DNA of 64,000 nt from Thysanoteuthis rhombus (GCA_963457665.1 OY735218.1:45245158-45309157), one strand, 5' to 3'; shown: positions 1-11,014, numbered from the stretch's first letter. Translations and numbers: made by a program. The notes: a model not told the origin generated them from the sequence alone.

Positions 1-655
1 GCTTCTATAACAGGACTATCCAGACACGTCTTCATGTAATCTTGCATCCTTTATTTTCTTCCTTTCCTTCTTTCCCTCCATTCCTTGTATTTTATTTATT
101 TGTCTTCCTCTCATTCGTTTCTCTCCCATTTTTATACCTCTTCTTTCATTTCCTTTATTCTCTTTCCGTTTTTCTTTACTTCTTTTGCTTTTTTTTCATT
201 TGGTCTTTTTTTCTTTTGTTTCATGTTTCCCTCATTTTTCATTCGCTCCGTCGTTTTTTTTATCGATAGTTTTTCTCCCTCGCATCTTTCTTTTATCATT
301 CTCTCATTTTCTTTCTTTCCTTTCCTTGGTTATATTCATTGTCTCTCTTCTTTTTTCTCACATCTTTTACATTTATTTCCTCTCCACTATTGTCATCTTT
401 TCTTCTTCCCATCTTTCTTTCCAACAATCGTCCCTTGCTTTCTTTTTCTTTCTCTCTCTCTCGGTCTCCTTTTCTCTTTCTTTTCTTTTTACAGTTTTAA
501 TCTATTGTTTTTTTTATCTCTTCCCCAAATATTTTATCCGCCTCTTTTTTTCTCGCCTTAATTTCTCTTCATCTTCTCACCCATTCAATGACCCCACCCA
601 CTTTTTTCTTCCATCTTTTCCCCCTGCCTTCTTCTTCACACACAACAGAGAGCCA
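1..655. repeat. Polypyrimidine (T/C-rich) tract
   Basis: About 650 bases in which the plus strand is almost entirely T and C, in irregular TTTC, TCTC and TTCC mixtures rather than a clean short period. Three overlapping open frames run through it, but their products are only Phe, Ser, Leu and Tyr, which is what pyrimidine-rich DNA gives by chance. I see no coding potential. The skew ends near 655, where the composition becomes ordinary. Confidence 0.8.
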
Positions 656-926
656 AATGCGAAATTGGTAAGTACTAATCGATTGTATGTATAGAATTTG
701 TCTTCAAACTGAAAGTTCAAGAAAAGAAGAAAGAATATCGAAAGAAAGATAAAAGGCCAAATAATTCAATTCTTCTCGCTTTTGCATAAGATGTGTGAAC
801 GTCAAACAAACTTCATTCAAACCGAATGGGTGGCCATGTTGACTGAAAACCGGAACGATGGACAAGTCATTCATCAAATGGCTCAGCGCGATACTTTTTC
901 TAGAAGGAAGGAGAGATAGCCAAACA

Positions 927-931
<5 letters not shown>

Positions 932-986
<55 letters not shown>

Positions 987-1293
987 GTAGAAGTAGTAGT
1001 AGTAACAATGGGAGACAGAGAGAAGGGTAACGATAGATTAGGGAGAAGGAATAATCTGCGATAATGTGGGGCAAATGGACTGAGAGTAAGGAAAGAGAGA
1101 GAGAGACAGAGAGAGACAGAGAGAGAGAGAGAGAGAGGAATGAAATATGTAGATTGACAGAAAGGGGTGACTAGTAGAAGTAGTAGTAGTAACAATGGGA
1201 GACAGAGAGAGAAGGGTAACGATAGATTAGGGAGAAGGAATAATCTGCGATAATGTGGGGCAAATGGACTGAGAGTAAGGAAAGTGAGGGAGA

Positions 1294-1342
<49 letters not shown>

Positions 1343-1345
1343 GGA
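932..1345. repeat. GA-rich block with a 187-bp tandem duplication
   Basis: Runs of (GA)n at about 932-980, 1094-1137 and 1287-1340 flank two copies of the same unique sequence. Copy one starts at 981 and copy two at 1168 with TGACTAGTAGAAGTAGTAG, and both continue through a shared ~115-bp body ending near 1096 and 1283. The period is 187 bp. The copies are nearly identical apart from a few extra GA bases, so the duplication is recent, probably by slippage or unequal exchange between the GA tracts. The minus-strand open frame at 704-1483 is a low-complexity artefact. Confidence 0.85.
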
Positions 1346-3205
1346 CAGACACAGATAGGACGGGGAATATTCAGGGGGATTGGAGAAATACTCTCCGATA
1401 CAGTTGTGAAAATAGATGAAGTTGGGCACAGAGAGGAAGTGACAGAATGAGAGAAATAAATAGAAGAACAGAGGCAGAGGCAAAGATAGACAGAGAAAAT
1501 AAATATTTTTCTATCTTAATTCTATTTGAAAAGTAAATTCTTTCTCTGGAGCACGATTCACAAAACAGCTTCAATGACAAAAAACAAGAAAAATCAAGAA
1601 AAGTAAAACAACCTTTTCGATTTCATTGAAAAAATCCATAGAAATACTAAATAGAAAAATGTGTAGGCTTTCTCAATTTTTATTCCCTATTTGCTTTTAA
1701 ATATTAAAAAAAAAAAAAACCAAGAAGCATAAAGTCTTTTTACCAACACAACAACACGTATGTGTTATATACCAGAGTATGAAGAACTCATATTTCATTA
1801 TCCTTCTGTATTTTTTGTTAAGAAAGTTACTGAAAATATGCGGTATTACTTCGTGACTAACACGATTCTTGTATTATACAAGTACTTGATAGGGTGGGAA
1901 ATTAGTATAAAATTGAAGCAACTTATCAGATATTTTAAACGTCGTAAGCATATTGGCACTTCGCACAATATGTCTCTATTTATATCAAATGATTCCCAAC
2001 CGATCGTTACGCGCTGTTTTATTTCGTTTCCGTCTCTCTCTAACTTCTAATGATGTAAGTGAATGTAATGTAATAAATACATACTTACACACACACAAAC
2101 GCGCGTGCGCATGCAGTAGACCAGGGCTAGTTGGTACTTTTTTTTATTTGGATGGCTGTAACTCCTGTGGAATCAATTCATTAAAACGCAAATATGACGA
2201 ATAGTTACTATGGAAAAGAGAGTTTCTTTTCAAAAATGGAACATTTGTCAAGCTTATTATATCGTCATTTAAACAATCAGAAAAAGTGTGCCAATGTACC
2301 CCACCATTGACAATAGTTGCCTCAATCTGAATGCGTAAGTTAATTCTCTTGTTTGCAGGTACATATTCGATGAAAATAGTGTTATAAGTAAGAAATATAA
2401 ATTTTGAAACCAGACAAAATAATATACTTGAGTAAAAATTAATATTTTATTAATATGATAACCACCTAGCAGGGCAAGTGGAATCATATGTGAGTGGCGT
2501 ACTAGAATGCATTGTTTGAAGATTGGAAGAAAAAAAAAACAATAAAAAAAGAATGACGACACTGATGACTTCCTTGAAGTTCGTTTTTCGTTATTTCACA
2601 GGCTTTTTGTTTTCCTCTGCCTCACTTGCAAACAATTATAGCGTATCAAGTAGCCCCATTTACAATGTACCATCCTGACCCAAACATATGATTTTTTTTT
2701 ACATTTATTTAAAGAAAAAGTTTATTGTCACCTCTCATAAACATAGACTACGCTATCATCACACCCAAAATACAGCATGAAATTTTTATGATCCAAATGA
2801 GGTTAACAGTGATTCAACCTGCCCCCTGCACCCAATTAGCATTGATCTTCTGATTGATCACGATATGCACCATTAAAAAAAATCATTAAATCAGAAATTC
2901 TCGAATTGAACGCTTCATCTTATGAAAAGACTACAGATTTCTAAAAAGATTCTAATAAGATAAGAAATATTCGAATCCATTTTCTTAATCTAATTAAACA
3001 CATTTTTAAATGGTGATTATTGCGTTTCCCAACCACACTCTAAATGTCCACTCCTACATCTATACGTGAGGGATGAAGTTTGTCAAAAGTTTGTGAATCT
3101 ACCAAGATAAAGTTGCAGACACCTATGCATACATCTACACATATACGTTCACATACACACATGTTTATGTGTAAATGTATGTCTTAGTGTATCAGCATGT
3201 ATGTA
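1346..3205. other. AT-rich DNA, no recognised feature
   Basis: Ordinary AT-rich sequence with short A-runs and a short CA-rich patch near 2088-2110. A 96-codon frame at 1760-2050 has no recognisable motif. I see no transposon or RNA gene. Confidence 0.5.
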
Positions 3206-3208
3206 TGT

Positions 3209-3209
3209 A

Positions 3210-3261
<52 letters not shown>
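3209..3261. repeat. (AT)n microsatellite
   Basis: About 52 bp of uninterrupted AT dinucleotides, preceded by GTAT and CACAT-rich sequence. Confidence 0.95.
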
Positions 3262-3266
<5 letters not shown>

Positions 3267-4094
3267 GCTAGAAAAATACAGAATCTTTAAGTGACATCCC
3301 TTGGTCTGTTTCTATTCCTGGCTTTATCTCTTTTCCTCTATCTTTAGTGGAGCCTCAAGGGAGAATTTAGATAAAACGAATCGTAATACTTTCATAATTA
3401 TATATCTTCTCTCGCTGTATATCGGTCAGTTTCATCGGAAATCCTTGAGTCAAGGCTCTGCGTGGAAATGAGGCTATCTAAATTCTGCGCAGGATTAAAG
3501 GATATCCTCTCAAATTTATCAATCAGTCTTCATGATCTGAAGATGACCGCCTGACATTGAGACAGAGAAGTAATCTCTCTTGTTCCCATGAATCATTCGT
3601 ACATTGAGCTCTGTGTCACGAACCACAAAGATTTAGTTCCAAAGATCATGTCGTAAAGACAATGTAAACGCAATTTTGATTGGAAAGCACTCAGACAGAA
3701 CATATCTGCATAAAGGCTATCGTCATTAACAACTGAACTATCAGGTTAAAGATCCCAGACTATACAGAGACAAATTCTTGTAATAAGTATTCATCAGATT
3801 TAAACGCCTTCAATACTTATACCTTTTCCTGAGCTAGTAAAAAGTTGCAACAAGTAAATTAAACAATCTAGTTCGCAAATTAAAACCAATGGCGTGAAAA
3901 TTAAAGAGATAAAACGAACAAAGTAAAAAAATACAGCCAACAAATTAAAAACAACGGTGAGAAAATTACAAACTACGATGAGCAAAAAAAAAAAAAAAAG
4001 ACCGCAAGAAAACTCAATTGCTGAACATGAATTATCAAATAATCACAGTCATTGCTCCAATAATTGCAAATTATAATTTTTTGAGTTGAATTAG
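3262..4094. other. AT-rich DNA, no recognised feature
   Basis: No coding or repeat signature recognised. A 61-codon minus-strand frame at 3800-3985 is hydrophobic but comes from A-rich sequence and has no motif. Confidence 0.45.
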
Positions 4095-4258
4095 TTGAAA
4101 TTTGTCCTTTGATAAAATTCACGGGTCTTTTCCATAAGTCTCCGTCGAAATCCTTTTAAAGTACGCCCAACCATAGGAAAATGATACAATCTTAACCTGA
4201 ATTCGAACGCAGTCAACTGACTACATTGGATGAGCTCATAACTATTACACTACTTGGT
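4095..4258 (-). mobile_element. tRNA-derived SINE fragment
   Basis: Read on the minus strand from 4258, the sequence has a polymerase III A-box-like stretch (TAGTGTAATAGTTATG) and about 35 bases further on a B-box-like stretch (GCGTTCGAATTC). This is the spacing of a tRNA-derived SINE head. The tRNA cannot fold fully, so it is not a tRNA gene. The body down to about 4095 is unassigned and its end is not clear. The 82-bp tandem units begin exactly at the head. Confidence 0.5.
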
Positions 4259-4498
4259 AGTGATTCTGTAATAATTAAATCAAATTAAAATTTTAAAATG
4301 AATTTCAAAATAAGACAGGTCTTGTCGGACACTATTAGGTAGTGATTCGGTATTAATTGAATCAAATTAAAATTTCAAAATGAATTTCGAAATAAGACAG
4401 GTCTGATCAGACACTGCTTGGTAGTGATTCTGTAATAATTAAATCAATTCAAAATTTCAAAATAAATTTCAAAATAAGACAGGTCTGGTCGGACACTC
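4252..4498. repeat. Three tandem units of 82 bp
   Basis: The motif GGTAGTGATTC recurs at 4256, 4338 and 4420, giving a period of 82 bp. Each unit continues with an AT-rich stretch and ends in AAATAAGACAGGTCTG or a close variant followed by GGACACT. The last unit runs directly into the left copy of the ~400-bp dispersed repeat, sharing the GACAGGTCTGGTCGG end. Confidence 0.85.
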
Positions 4499-4915
4499 CA
4501 TAAAAACCATCATGTGACCAATGTCTTTGGGTAGCATATTGGTAGATAAATCGTATTTGTTATTATTGTTATCTTCTTTTTTATATAAAAAATGTGAAAG
4601 GGGTGATCAATGAATAAGTTATTTCTCTCACGAAAAATGTCAAGACTGCTGATGGACATCAAATTAGGCCTAAACTTTATTTTAACTGCAAATTGAACCC
4701 TCTCCCACTAAAACCTATTTACGGTGGACAAAAAATGTTTTCCTAGTCATAATAAGGAGTAAATATTTGAATTTTTAACCCTCAATCTCCGTTGGTGTGG
4801 CCTGTATGTGTGATACATAGCCAGCCGATCAAGCAACCAGACAGCCAGATCAACTTAAAAACTGAAAAAAAAAACGTATGTTCACAATTTTAGTTGACAG
4901 TTTCAAGTACTTGAT
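4473..4915 (+). repeat. Undescribed ~400-bp dispersed repeat, copy 1
   Basis: This copy shares an ordered series of blocks with copies at 28925-29275, 43680-44095 and, inverted, 5390-5753. The blocks are CATGTGACCAATGTCTTTGG near the start, GGGGTGATCAATGAATAAG in the first third, a CCAGCC-rich patch followed by ATCAACTTAAAAACTGAA, and TAGTTGACAGTTTC at the end. No open frame is shared, no A or B box is evident, and there is no poly-A or microsatellite tail. A non-autonomous DNA element is possible but the superfamily is unknown. Confidence 0.7.
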
Positions 4916-5389
4916 CGTCAGAAAATTCTGAATAGAATCTCTTCCATCTTTATTTCCGTCGTTTTTCATTGTAACTATTTTGACTATCTTAGTAAACAGT
5001 GCGAATCGGATTAAAAAAATTAGCTCCAACTTACACTCCTTTCACCTAGGGAGACCTCTCTATGTTTTGATTAAGCGATCCCTAAATCCTAGATATGGGC
5101 TTTTGGAATCCTTCAGAAGTATTGATTCTAAGAATCGGAAAATGGGTTACTCTGATCCCAAAAGAACTTAACATAGGAGTGGCTCAGGACAAATACCTAT
5201 TGGCCCCTTTTTTATGACCATCATGATCAATGCGCATCGTTAAATGAAGGCTCTCTTTAGATTAATGTTCCTCTCATCAGCTTTTAGCCATACCGCTTTC
5301 CAAATTGTCAGCCAGTTTCCCTAACTTAATCGCTCATTCAATTTCGACAGAATAAAAGCAAGGAGTAGAGCTTGACAGGTATCGACATG
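4916..5389. other. Spacer between the facing ~400-bp repeats
   Basis: About 475 bp of AT-rich sequence. A 63-codon frame at 4980-5171 has no recognisable motif. If the flanking pair is one foldback element this is its centre; otherwise it is ordinary DNA between two insertions. Confidence 0.4.
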
Positions 5390-5753
5390 TCAATTATCAG
5401 ACACCGTCAACCAAAACTGTCAACATAGGTTTCTTCTATTTTCAAGTTGGTTTGGCTTGCTGACTACCTGGTTGATAATGTATGTATCTACGTTTGAGTT
5501 TTTCAAAATAGTTTTTTTTTGTGTGAGTTGATTTACAACGTAACTTTTTGCTAAATTGGTCACTTAGTTTGTGTCCAGTAACATTCACACTTGTTACTTT
5601 AAATTGGACTTTTTAAAAAAGATCACTACCGAACGAATGGCGAAATAACTCACTTATTTGTCGACCACCCGTCTTCCCAATTATTCTCATAGATCACTCT
5701 TCGACACTGCAAGGTCACGTGACGTTTTTTTTAGTGACCAACCAGACCTGTTA
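5390..5753 (-). repeat. Undescribed ~400-bp dispersed repeat, inverted copy
   Basis: The reverse complement begins with AACAGGTCTGGTTGGTCACT, matching the left end of the copy at 4473. It carries ACGTCACGTGACC and TACTGGACACAAACTAAG, which match the 28.9-kb copy, and ends with ACCAACTTGAAAATAGAAG and GACAGTTTTGGTTGACGG, which match the 43.7-kb copy. Together with copy 1 it makes an inverted pair with the 3' ends inward, separated by about 475 bp. The whole 4473-5753 unit could fold back on itself. Confidence 0.7.
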
Positions 5754-6429
5754 TTATTTTCTTCATGTCAGTTAGCTTCTATCGGCCTAGATGATCAAAT
5801 AATTACCAGAGGCATGAGTCTAAAGTATCTCCTTCACCCCCCCCCACCTATAACCACGGTGACCCGATGGGAGGATCCTTATGATGGGTGATACAAAAGA
5901 ACATGAGAAAGCTGGATTACCGCCATTATTAGCTCAATTGAGGAAACATTATATCAACACAGTGGAAGAATGAATGACAATGGTGAGATTTGAATTCCTT
6001 AGTATGGAAGCTGAATGGGACCAAAATCAAGAAGTCATGTCTAGACATATGGCTGCAGCGATGAGCCAACTTTTATTTGTATGTCAAAACAAATATATCT
6101 ACCTTCAACCACGATTTTTCCAGATTAGTTTCATTCAATAGTGTTAATACGCCGTTCCGGCCAATCACTCTCTGGCGTTCCTTAAGTGACTGTCGGATCT
6201 AGTAATTCTCTTTGGGGAGTATTGTTCTGATATGGAGATGCAGATACAAAAATGGAATCAGACAACCAATTACCATTTACTGCATAAGACTGATGATGGT
6301 CCGTCTCCAGCTATCCTGAATATGCGCCCTTGGGTCACCTGAATATGTCTTGTCGTTGGACCCAAGCAGACGGGGCTAATGACATGTGCAATTCTCATTT
6401 ACTATAACCCAAATCAAGAACGAACGCAA
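5754..6429. other. AT-rich DNA, no recognised feature
   Basis: No gene recognised. A short C-run lies near 5838. The part from about 6060 on may be the body of the minus-strand SINE whose head is at 6541-6596, but I cannot set its end. Confidence 0.4.
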
Positions 6430-6596
6430 TGGTAATATTGTTCTCATCCAATGCTTTTAATCACATGCAACGTCTTTCTGAGAGATTTCAGACGTAATTG
6501 TCACTGCTTCTGCTTGTGTGACCACTCTGCTTGGCATAGGGATTGAACTCATTTCTCCCAGTAAACAAGACTAACGTTTTTATCGATTGACCAAAA
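6430..6596 (-). mobile_element. tRNA-derived SINE
   Basis: On the minus strand from 6596 there is an A-box-like TTGGTCAATCGATAAAAACG and, after the expected spacing, GAGTTCAATCCCTATGCC as a B box. The head resembles a tRNA with a degraded anticodon arm. The body below it has no recognised family. It looks old and is not a functional tRNA. Confidence 0.5.
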
Positions 6597-6599
6597 CAT

Positions 6600-7120
6600 G
6601 AAGACAAAAGCGTTCAAGATGAGGATGCAAATCAGTGCGTCTTTATCAAAACTTTTCACAGAAACCGAAAGTTTGGGAAAACGAATTTCAATATCTGTTC
6701 GTAAAAAATCAATAAAACTCATTTATTTTCTTAACTTTTTATGCAATCTGCTTTTTGTTTAATTAATCTTTCAATGACAAGACGAATTTTAAGATAATTT
6801 TGGTTCTCTTAATTCCAACATAACAAAAATGTCTTGAACGTTCATTGATCAATAGGATTTCGAAATTTTAGTTTCCGTTGGAGTTTGACGTCACTAAACC
6901 AGGTTTTAATTAATCAAGTCGCCTTGCTAATCTAAAGAGATAAGAATTGGTACTATTTATGATATATACACTGATGTGTCAAAACAATGTGGCAAGAATG
7001 AGATCTCCTGTCAAGTAACAACTGTGCATGTCAGTAAGATATACATAAGCATAAGCAGGTAAGCCGGCCTCGAGATATTCATTCTGATGTGCTGAATACT
7101 GGAGTTATCAGCAAGAAAAA
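6600..7120. other. AT-rich DNA, no recognised feature
   Basis: No open frame, RNA gene or repeat recognised. It may include the 5' flank of the transposase relic that starts at 7122. Confidence 0.4.
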
Positions 7121-7121
7121 A

Positions 7122-7260
7122 GACTTGAGTGACTTTGGTAAACATCGAATCGCTATGACCAGAAGACTATGATTGAGCATTTGCAAAACGGCACACCTTG
7201 TTAGGGTGGGGCTCACATTCAATTGGTGCAAGTACTAACTGTGTGCAGAAAAGCAATAGT
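7122..7260 (+). pseudogene. Tc1-like transposase, N-terminal HTH relic
   Basis: One reading frame gives DLSDFGKHRIAMTRRL, a stop, then LSICKTAHLVRVGLT. This follows the start of the paired helix-turn-helix domain of one Tc1-type transposase group, where the pattern is LSDF-basic-R-I-hydrophobic-A-R-R-L followed by SIxKTAxLVG. It is interrupted by at least three in-frame stops within 46 codons, and the catalytic DDE half cannot be followed downstream. The short length lowers certainty; the second transposase relic at 9.66 kb gives some support from context. Confidence 0.45.
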
Positions 7261-8045
7261 GTGTTGCAACTATTTTCCAAGTGTGCAACGATTTCTTTCC
7301 AATTATGCAAACATGATTTTAAGCCTTAAACGCGTTCAGTACGGGTGTGGTAATCTGTCCTGCTTCTGCAACAATTGCAGATTCAATGATTTAATCACTT
7401 GATTTTATTGACCTTTTTAGCGACAGCTGAGAGGGAAAAGGACTGGTGTCAACATTTATCCGTATGCTGTAATACAAGTTTAGTTCATTCACTGCTTAAA
7501 TGTTTTCAATTCATTTCTTTTTTCAGAACTTCGACTTTTAGCGCACCACCTCATTACTACTTCAAAGTTTAAAGCCTTGTAGGAGTAGGATGTTGATCAA
7601 ACAGTAAAACATGTATTTACATTTTAATCTAGTAAAGAGTTGGTGTGTTGTGTAAATCGCGTACATTTCTCAGTGGTACTGTCAGTTGTACAAAAATGTT
7701 TGACAACAGCTGGATTAATCGATTTGTAAATAGTTCTAAGACTGCAATCCTATTTATGTACAAGGATAATCATTTCAAGTCAGAAAGAAGAGAAATGAAC
7801 ACTGCCATAACATTCGTTGAGGATTGGCCAATACGTTCACTTGGCCTTAATGATGCTGGGAAAGGCATAAATCCAACTTTTCCACCCATGGGTGAAATAG
7901 CAAGGCAGACCCGGGTTCTCTAAGATTCCAGAAGTCAACCAGTCTGGTAAAAAAGGAAAATTTAGATTTTAAAACATAGAGTGGAATTCTTTTAAGGCGG
8001 TTGAATGTTAAAATGACGACCTTCTGGCTGTTTCTACAGACGAGC
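7261..8045. other. No recognised gene; one anonymous open frame
   Basis: A 92-codon frame at 7645-7923 has ordinary amino acid composition but no motif I recognise and no family support. The rest is AT-rich sequence. It could hold more of a decayed Tc1 element beyond recognition. Confidence 0.35.
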
Positions 8046-8278
8046 TGATGTCAATCGAATCGCACTCCGTTTTTTTTTTTTTTGACTCTATCAGTGAGAC
8101 TAAGAAGGGAATTCAATCGTCGAGTCATACCATTCTTGCGTCTTGGAAGGGTCACCAGTGTTGTTCTATTTTCATCCGAAACACAAGGGGGCCTCCTTCT
8201 CCATTATATGTCTCTTTCTCTTCTACGACTAAAAACAACGTGCGATTGATCCGTTCTGTAATTTGGCTCCCTATACGG

Positions 8279-8735
8279 ACACATACACACACACACGAAC
8301 ACACACACACATACGCACATACGAATGCTAACTGACACATACATGCACATACGTACGTGCATACGCACACACCCACACACGCATGCGTGCAGAGATAAAA
8401 ACTCCCAGTTCTTTTTTTACTTATCAGCTTTTCAAATGGCTAAACGTTTTTTCTACATTATTATTCGCATACATTCACTAATAAACACACATCTACACTC
8501 GAATATACATACATGCACATATACTTACATATGCACACACACACACACATACAGACGCACACACACATTCAGACGCACGCACGTGCATATGCATACACAC
8601 GCACCCTCATACACATGGATATGCATATACACATATACACATATACACACGAACGCATGTGCGCTTACATAAACCCACGAACTTACATACACACATGTGC
8701 ACACACACACACACACACATGTATAGAGGCACACC
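8279..8735. repeat. CA-rich microsatellite cluster
   Basis: Long mixed (CA)n, (CATA)n and CACGCA tracts, interrupted at about 8390-8490 and 8740-8830 by short non-repetitive sequence. The Cys, Val and Met-rich or His and Thr-rich frames across it on both strands are artefacts. Confidence 0.9.
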
Positions 8736-8823
8736 TTCGCCTGCCGCTCAATACATCATTTTCGAGGTGTTTCTTTTGTCTACTTTATCGGCTTTTTTCG
8801 AATGGCTGAACGCTTTTCTTCCA
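8406..8823. repeat. Pair of related ~50-bp segments around the CA cluster
   Basis: The segment at 8418-8455 (TTATCAGCTTTTCAAATGGC followed by TAAACG) matches 8780-8818 (TTATCGGCTTTTTTCGAATG followed by GCTGAACG). Both lie next to CA-rich tracts, so they may be unit boundaries of a larger decayed repeat. Confidence 0.5.
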
Positions 8824-8892
8824 CGCTTTTAACACCATCCGTCATCTGTTGCTCATTTACAAAAGAAATAGACATTTTCAAAAACAATATTA

Positions 8893-9352
8893 AAGCACAA
8901 CCTCCAAAAACAAAAAGATCCCATTAGTCTTAAAAAGAAGGGTATACAACCAATGTCTCCTCCCGATAGCCAGCCATGGAGCTGAAACATGGAACCTAAT
9001 CAAAAGATTGACGTGCAGACTTAGAAGCATGCAACGTGCACATGAAAGAATCATGGAGAGATCACAAGACAGCACTGGGAGAAAACAGGAGTCGAAGACA
9101 CCATAGAATCCAATGGACACTCAAATGGCAATGGGCTGGTCACGTCGCAAGAATGGCAGACAACCGATGGACACTACAACTCACGACATGGATCCCCAGA
9201 GATCTCATGCGCAACCAAAGCTGGTAGAACACAAGATGGAAGGACGAACTAAACAAATTCAGAAAGTATTGGCTCTGCGACGCCCTCAATAGAGAGATGT
9301 AGCGAATCTTGGGGAAGATCTATGTCCAACGACGGACGTCGAAAGATTAATG
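8893..9352 (+). mobile_element. RTE-type LINE, 3' end fragment (copy 1)
   Basis: Homologous to the last ~460 bp of the other RTE copies here. With frame changes it encodes the conserved C-terminal part after the reverse transcriptase: a YGAETWNL-like start (AMELKHGT here), then WAGHVARMADNRWTLQLTTW and the RKYWLCDALNRE segment. The RTE clade assignment rests on the endonuclease and RT of the longer copies, the very short 3' UTR, and tails made of TGA repeats. This copy has no clear tail left, has several stops and frame changes, and is among the older ones. Confidence 0.85.
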
Positions 9353-9659
9353 ATTCAAGATATCCCTACCTTGCATCAATTAATCATCATAGCTCGTGCA
9401 TGTACCAAAATCAATTATCTAAAAATTATCTAAAGTTATCCAGAAAAAATAGATAAAAAATAATATAAAAAATACCAGCACAAGATTTAAATATTGCTAG
9501 TCCAAAATGACCGTAGATACCAAAAGAACTTGTTTGAAAAAACAAAATAATTGCTCTTTAGATTATGTATGGTAGAGTGCAAGGTTATAACTTGAAAATG
9601 TGACCAGGAGCGCGCGGACGCGCACAAACACACACAAAGATAGACAATGACACTGACAG

Positions 9660-10245
9660 AGGGTAAAATATGCCGTCCACTGGTTGGTCGGACGATATGT
9701 GGGGATACTGTGATTTAATAGTGACACTTACGTTGCGAAGTTTGATTGAGAAACACTTTTATTATTTAGTTTATCAAAGCAACATCATATCAATGTCGTC
9801 TGTGTATGGACCATTGTTTTTCGAAATAGACACTGTAACAGGAGCATCTTATCTCCAGATGCTACAAAACTGGTTTCTCATCTCTAGATGCTACAAAGCT
9901 GGTTGATATCTCAATGGTCGGAAGACAGTGGTAACTAATTTTTTTCTATAGGTTGGAGTGTCGACCCACTGGCACAAACAAGTTCGCACTTATCTCAAAC
10001 TTATTCCATGGTATTGGAAAGGGCACCCGACAGGTGCCAACACGTCACTTATGTGTTGGTCATCCAAGACAAGATCTAACAGCTTGCAACTTTTCGTCAC
10101 TCTCCTTCCTGCTAATTTAGATGATCTGAAAGAACGTATCACAACAACCGTCGCTACTGTAGAGGAAGATATTTACGCATATTTTGCAAGAAATCGACTA
10201 CAGACTCGATATATGACGAAGGATGCACACATCGAACAACTGTAA
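9660..10245 (+). pseudogene. Tc1/mariner-type (IS630) transposase, C-terminal half relic
   Basis: The first frame contains VYGPLFFEIDTVTGASYLQM and LQNW, the strand region before the second catalytic Asp in one IS630-Tc1-mariner group. After a break comes THWHKQVRTYL, where relatives have DGAPPHWH; the catalytic Asp is Val here. The segment with the third acidic residue is shortened to SKTRSNSLQ. The end LLPANLDDLKERI then TTTVATVEEDIYAYF and TKDAHIEQL with a stop at 10245 is typical of the family C terminus. A 31-bp internal duplication near 9845-9905 disturbs the frame. It cannot be active. Confidence 0.75.
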
Positions 10246-10249
10246 GTTG

Positions 10250-10740
10250 CAATAATAAACTTCAACCTGTGCATCGTAAGAGTCAATATTATAAATAGTT
10301 TTCCTTTGATAAATTTCAGAGACTTTCTATTTCTTTTGTAAACACACTGTATATCCTTCGTGGGAAAATGTTTCATTTCATTTACCACGATACAGTGTGA
10401 AAACGACGCTCGATTCTTGATTTTTTCTTTCCATCCGTATTTGTTCAACCCGTTGAGTTTGTACATTCGCCGCTATTTGTTATACTCTTAATAAAACATT
10501 GACCTTGTCAATTAATAAAACTCAGTGTCGATTCAGTAACAATACTTTTCCGAAAAAATTATACAACAAGCAGTTGGTCAATAAAATTGATCAATATTTT
10601 CCCTCGGGAGGGTTAACTCGTTTTATTAATACTTCCAGGAATCATGTTTACTTTCTGATCGAATGATGTTCAATATTTGTCGGTTTGATATATCGTTTAC
10701 ATTAGAGAAATTTGTTAATTTTATTTTATCTTTCTCTTCC
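10250..10740. other. AT-rich DNA, no recognised feature
   Basis: Follows the transposase relic and may contain its 3' non-coding part, but no terminal inverted repeat partner was found. The frames here have no recognisable motifs. Confidence 0.4.
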
Positions 10741-10746
10741 ATTGCA

Positions 10747-10768
10747 CGCACATACATATACACACACA

Positions 10769-10801
<33 letters not shown>

Positions 10802-10806
10802 GTATG
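10747..10806. repeat. (CATA)n microsatellite
   Basis: Runs of CATA and TACA repeats ending in an ATATATGTATGTAT palindromic join. Confidence 0.9.
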
Positions 10807-11014
10807 TATCTACAAGCATCAGTAAGTCCGTAGCCGAACGACAAAATAAGTATTTTAGATAAAGAACATTTGTTTCCAACATAATCTCCTTTCTTGTCAA
10901 TACCATTAATTTAGTGGTGAATATTAATCACATAGATTGAACATTATACAGCGAAAATTTCAGATAGAATTTCTGCTAATAACTACTTACCAAGATACGT
11001 ACTCATTGGTTAAC

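Noticed and set aside
42-694. Three overlapping frames of 75-169 codons rich in Phe, Ser and Leu
   Set aside because: They are translations of a pyrimidine tract. No start context, domain or codon preference supports a gene.
704-1483. 259-codon minus-strand frame with Ser-Leu runs
   Set aside because: Produced by (GA)n tracts and the 187-bp duplication. It repeats only because the DNA repeats.
8152-8809. Cys/Val-rich and His/Thr-rich frames on both strands
   Set aside because: Both strands of a CA microsatellite stay open by composition.
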